Assembly: GCA_039908535.1 (NCBI GenBank)
Contig: JAMOAW010000001.1
Coordinates: forward strand, 1 to 64,000
Reading direction: 5' to 3'
Length of the DNA stretch: 64,000 bases
Source of the DNA: JAMOAW01 sp039908535
Lineage (GTDB): Bacteria; Pseudomonadota; Magnetococcia; Magnetococcales; JADFZT01
Shown here in pieces: positions 62,877-64,000 of this stretch. The notes under the pieces are model-generated. The model was not told the origin of the DNA and ran no database searches. It saw only the letters and a list, made by a program, of their open reading frames with translations. Each line of letters starts with the position of its first letter. Within the stretch, counting starts at the first letter, position 1. The position numbers were made by a program, and so were the translations under genes.

Positions 62877-64000
62877 CCACCTTCGACCAAATCGTGCCTA
62901 TAGCCATTGAGGAGCTGAATGCCCATTCCGAACTGGTCGCTCAACTGGAATGGTTGCTGATCAACCGCGACCTCAACGGACGGGTGCGCTTCATCGTGTC
63001 GGACAGCATTCCCGCAAATAATGTGCAACACAAACAAATCAAGGATCTCTACCGATCCTTGGCTGAACGCATAGCACCTCATGCTTATCCGGTGGATACA
63101 GGCATTCTATTTGAGGCAGTGCGCGAGCATGCATACCAAAGTACTGCGGTTTTTGGTTTGGAGGGATTCGATAACGTATGGGTCATCGACCGTTTGGCAA
63201 GCGAATCGCGATGGGAGGCAATTAAAGAGGTTTCTCCCGATGCCCCCCGCATCGTGTTTTTTTCCATCAAAGGTGGAGTGGGACGATCGACAGCTTTGGC
63301 AGCCAGTGCCTGGGCGTTGGCCAAGCAGGGAAAGCGCGTGTTGGTTTTGGATCTGGATCTGGAATCGCCGGGACTTTCAAGTGCCTTGTTACCATCTGAA
63401 CGGCAGCCAAAGTACGGCATCACCGACTGGCTGGTGGAAGACTTGGTCGACAACGGCAATGCGCTGATTGAGGATCTCTTTGCGACCAGCGATCTGCCGA
63501 CGATTGCGGGTCAGATTTATCTCGTACCGGCACACGGCAGTGATCCTGGTGAATATGTGTCCAAGCTGGGTCGGGTGTGGATGCCGAGAACAAATGGTAG
63601 GACACCTCCAGAAGCGTGGTCGTTGCGCCTGAATCGTTTGGTAAATCACCTTGAATTGCGGATTCGCCCGGACGTGATTCTGATCGATTCTCGCGCAGGC
63701 ATTGACGAGGTGGCAGCCGCATGCGTGACCGATTTGGGTGCGCACACAGTTTTGATGTTTGCAATTCAGGGCCAGCAAACCTGGACAGGGTACCGTGCGC
63801 TGTTTTCACATTGGCAGCAGCGTGGAGTCATCACTGAAATACGCAATCGCCTGCAGTTGGTTGCCGGACTCGTTCCGGATGACGAACGCAGGTTAGAATA
63901 CTTAGCAGCGATTCGAGCAGATTCCTACCAGTTATTCGAGGATACCTACGACGCAGTTGAGCCGGGCGCAATCAGCGACTGGAGCTTTGAAGAAGTAGAT
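62873..64000 (+). CDS. ParA/MinD-like P-loop ATPase, truncated by window end
   Basis: At least 376 residues and still open at the end. After an N-terminal domain of about 125 residues comes a deviant Walker A KGGVGRST (about 133-140), then VLVLDLDLESPGLSS and DVILIDSRAGIDEVAA, the motifs of ParA/MinD-type ATPases. The N-terminal domain (LIAQLEWLL-like helices, YPVDTGILFEAVREHAY) is not part of ParA, so this is a fusion. The gene directly overlaps the small protein upstream. It may be the start of a multi-gene accessory system that continues beyond the window. Confidence 0.8.
   Translation, partial: MTTFDQIVPIAIEELNAHSELVAQLEWLLINRDLNGRVRFIVSDSIPANNVQHKQIKDLYRSLAERIAPHAYPVDTGILFEAVREHAYQSTAVFGLEGFDNVWVIDRLASESRWEAIKEVSPDAPRIVFFSIKGGVGRSTALAASAWALAKQGKRVLVLDLDLESPGLSSALLPSERQPKYGITDWLVEDLVDNGNALIEDLFATSDLPTIAGQIYLVPAHGSDPGEYVSKLGRVWMPRTNGRTPPEAWSLRLNRLVNHLELRIRPDVILIDSRAGIDEVAAACVTDLGAHTVLMFAIQGQQTWTGYRALFSHWQQRGVITEIRNRLQLVAGLVPDDERRLEYLAAIRADSYQLFEDTYDAVEPGAISDWSFEEVD

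Overview
The window looks like chromosome of a Gram-negative, metabolically versatile proteobacterium. The evidence is signal peptides, lipoproteins, an RND pump, a FimV/HubP-type polar protein, several sigma-54 (-24/-12) promoters with NtrC-type activators, and the gammaproteobacterial-style order leuB-asd-fimV. Base composition is near 45-50% GC. The many multi-domain hybrid kinases and a dense family of G/C-hairpin intergenic repeats remind me of Magnetococcales-like bacteria. That placement is recollection, not something the sequence proves. No rRNA, tRNA or CRISPR array was seen.

Layout. 1-8.6 kb (minus strand): a small membrane protein, an EcfT-like protein, two tandem FimV-type proteins, asd and leuB. 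8.6-20.5 kb (minus): a 1568-residue hybrid kinase with two PotD-like periplasmic binding proteins, a REC-kinase, cysC, and an NtrC/NtrB-type pair. 20.7-32.7 kb (plus): a sulfur/anion-transport island with two parallel modules. Each module has a SulP permease, a TSUP (TauE/SafE) permease, a small membrane protein and universal-stress-like proteins. The first lies beside the NtrC pair and a sigma-54 promoter. The second lies beside an OmpR-type pair, and both of its promoters carry four direct repeats at exact 11-bp spacing. 32.9-41.2 kb: a DUF465 protein, RNase HI, a UDP-glucuronate-epimerase-like enzyme, a second NtrB/NtrC-like pair with palindromes and a sigma-54 promoter, small proteins, and a TPR protein plus Rpn-type nuclease under another sigma-54 promoter. 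41.2-53.2 kb: two separate ATPase plus TOPRIM-like (DUF4276/RloB-like) gene pairs resembling OLD/PARIS-type defence modules. Between them are a LysR regulator, a lytic transglycosylase lipoprotein, an RND pump and a MORN-FGE lipoprotein. 53.5-60.2 kb: a sigma-54-driven periplasmic protein, a CheY-like protein, a CHASE2 hybrid kinase and a methyltransferase-toroid fusion. 60.2-64 kb: transposase debris, a second Rpn-type nuclease, and a pair of different composition (a small protein and a ParA-like ATPase) that runs off the end.

Nineteen copies of a 100-160 bp imperfect-palindromic repeat sit between genes. In two cases the repeat end supplies the last codons and the stop codon of a gene. The most promising material for new biology is the pair of ATPase/TOPRIM modules, the doubled sulfur island with readable regulatory sites, and the truncated ParA-like system at the right edge.
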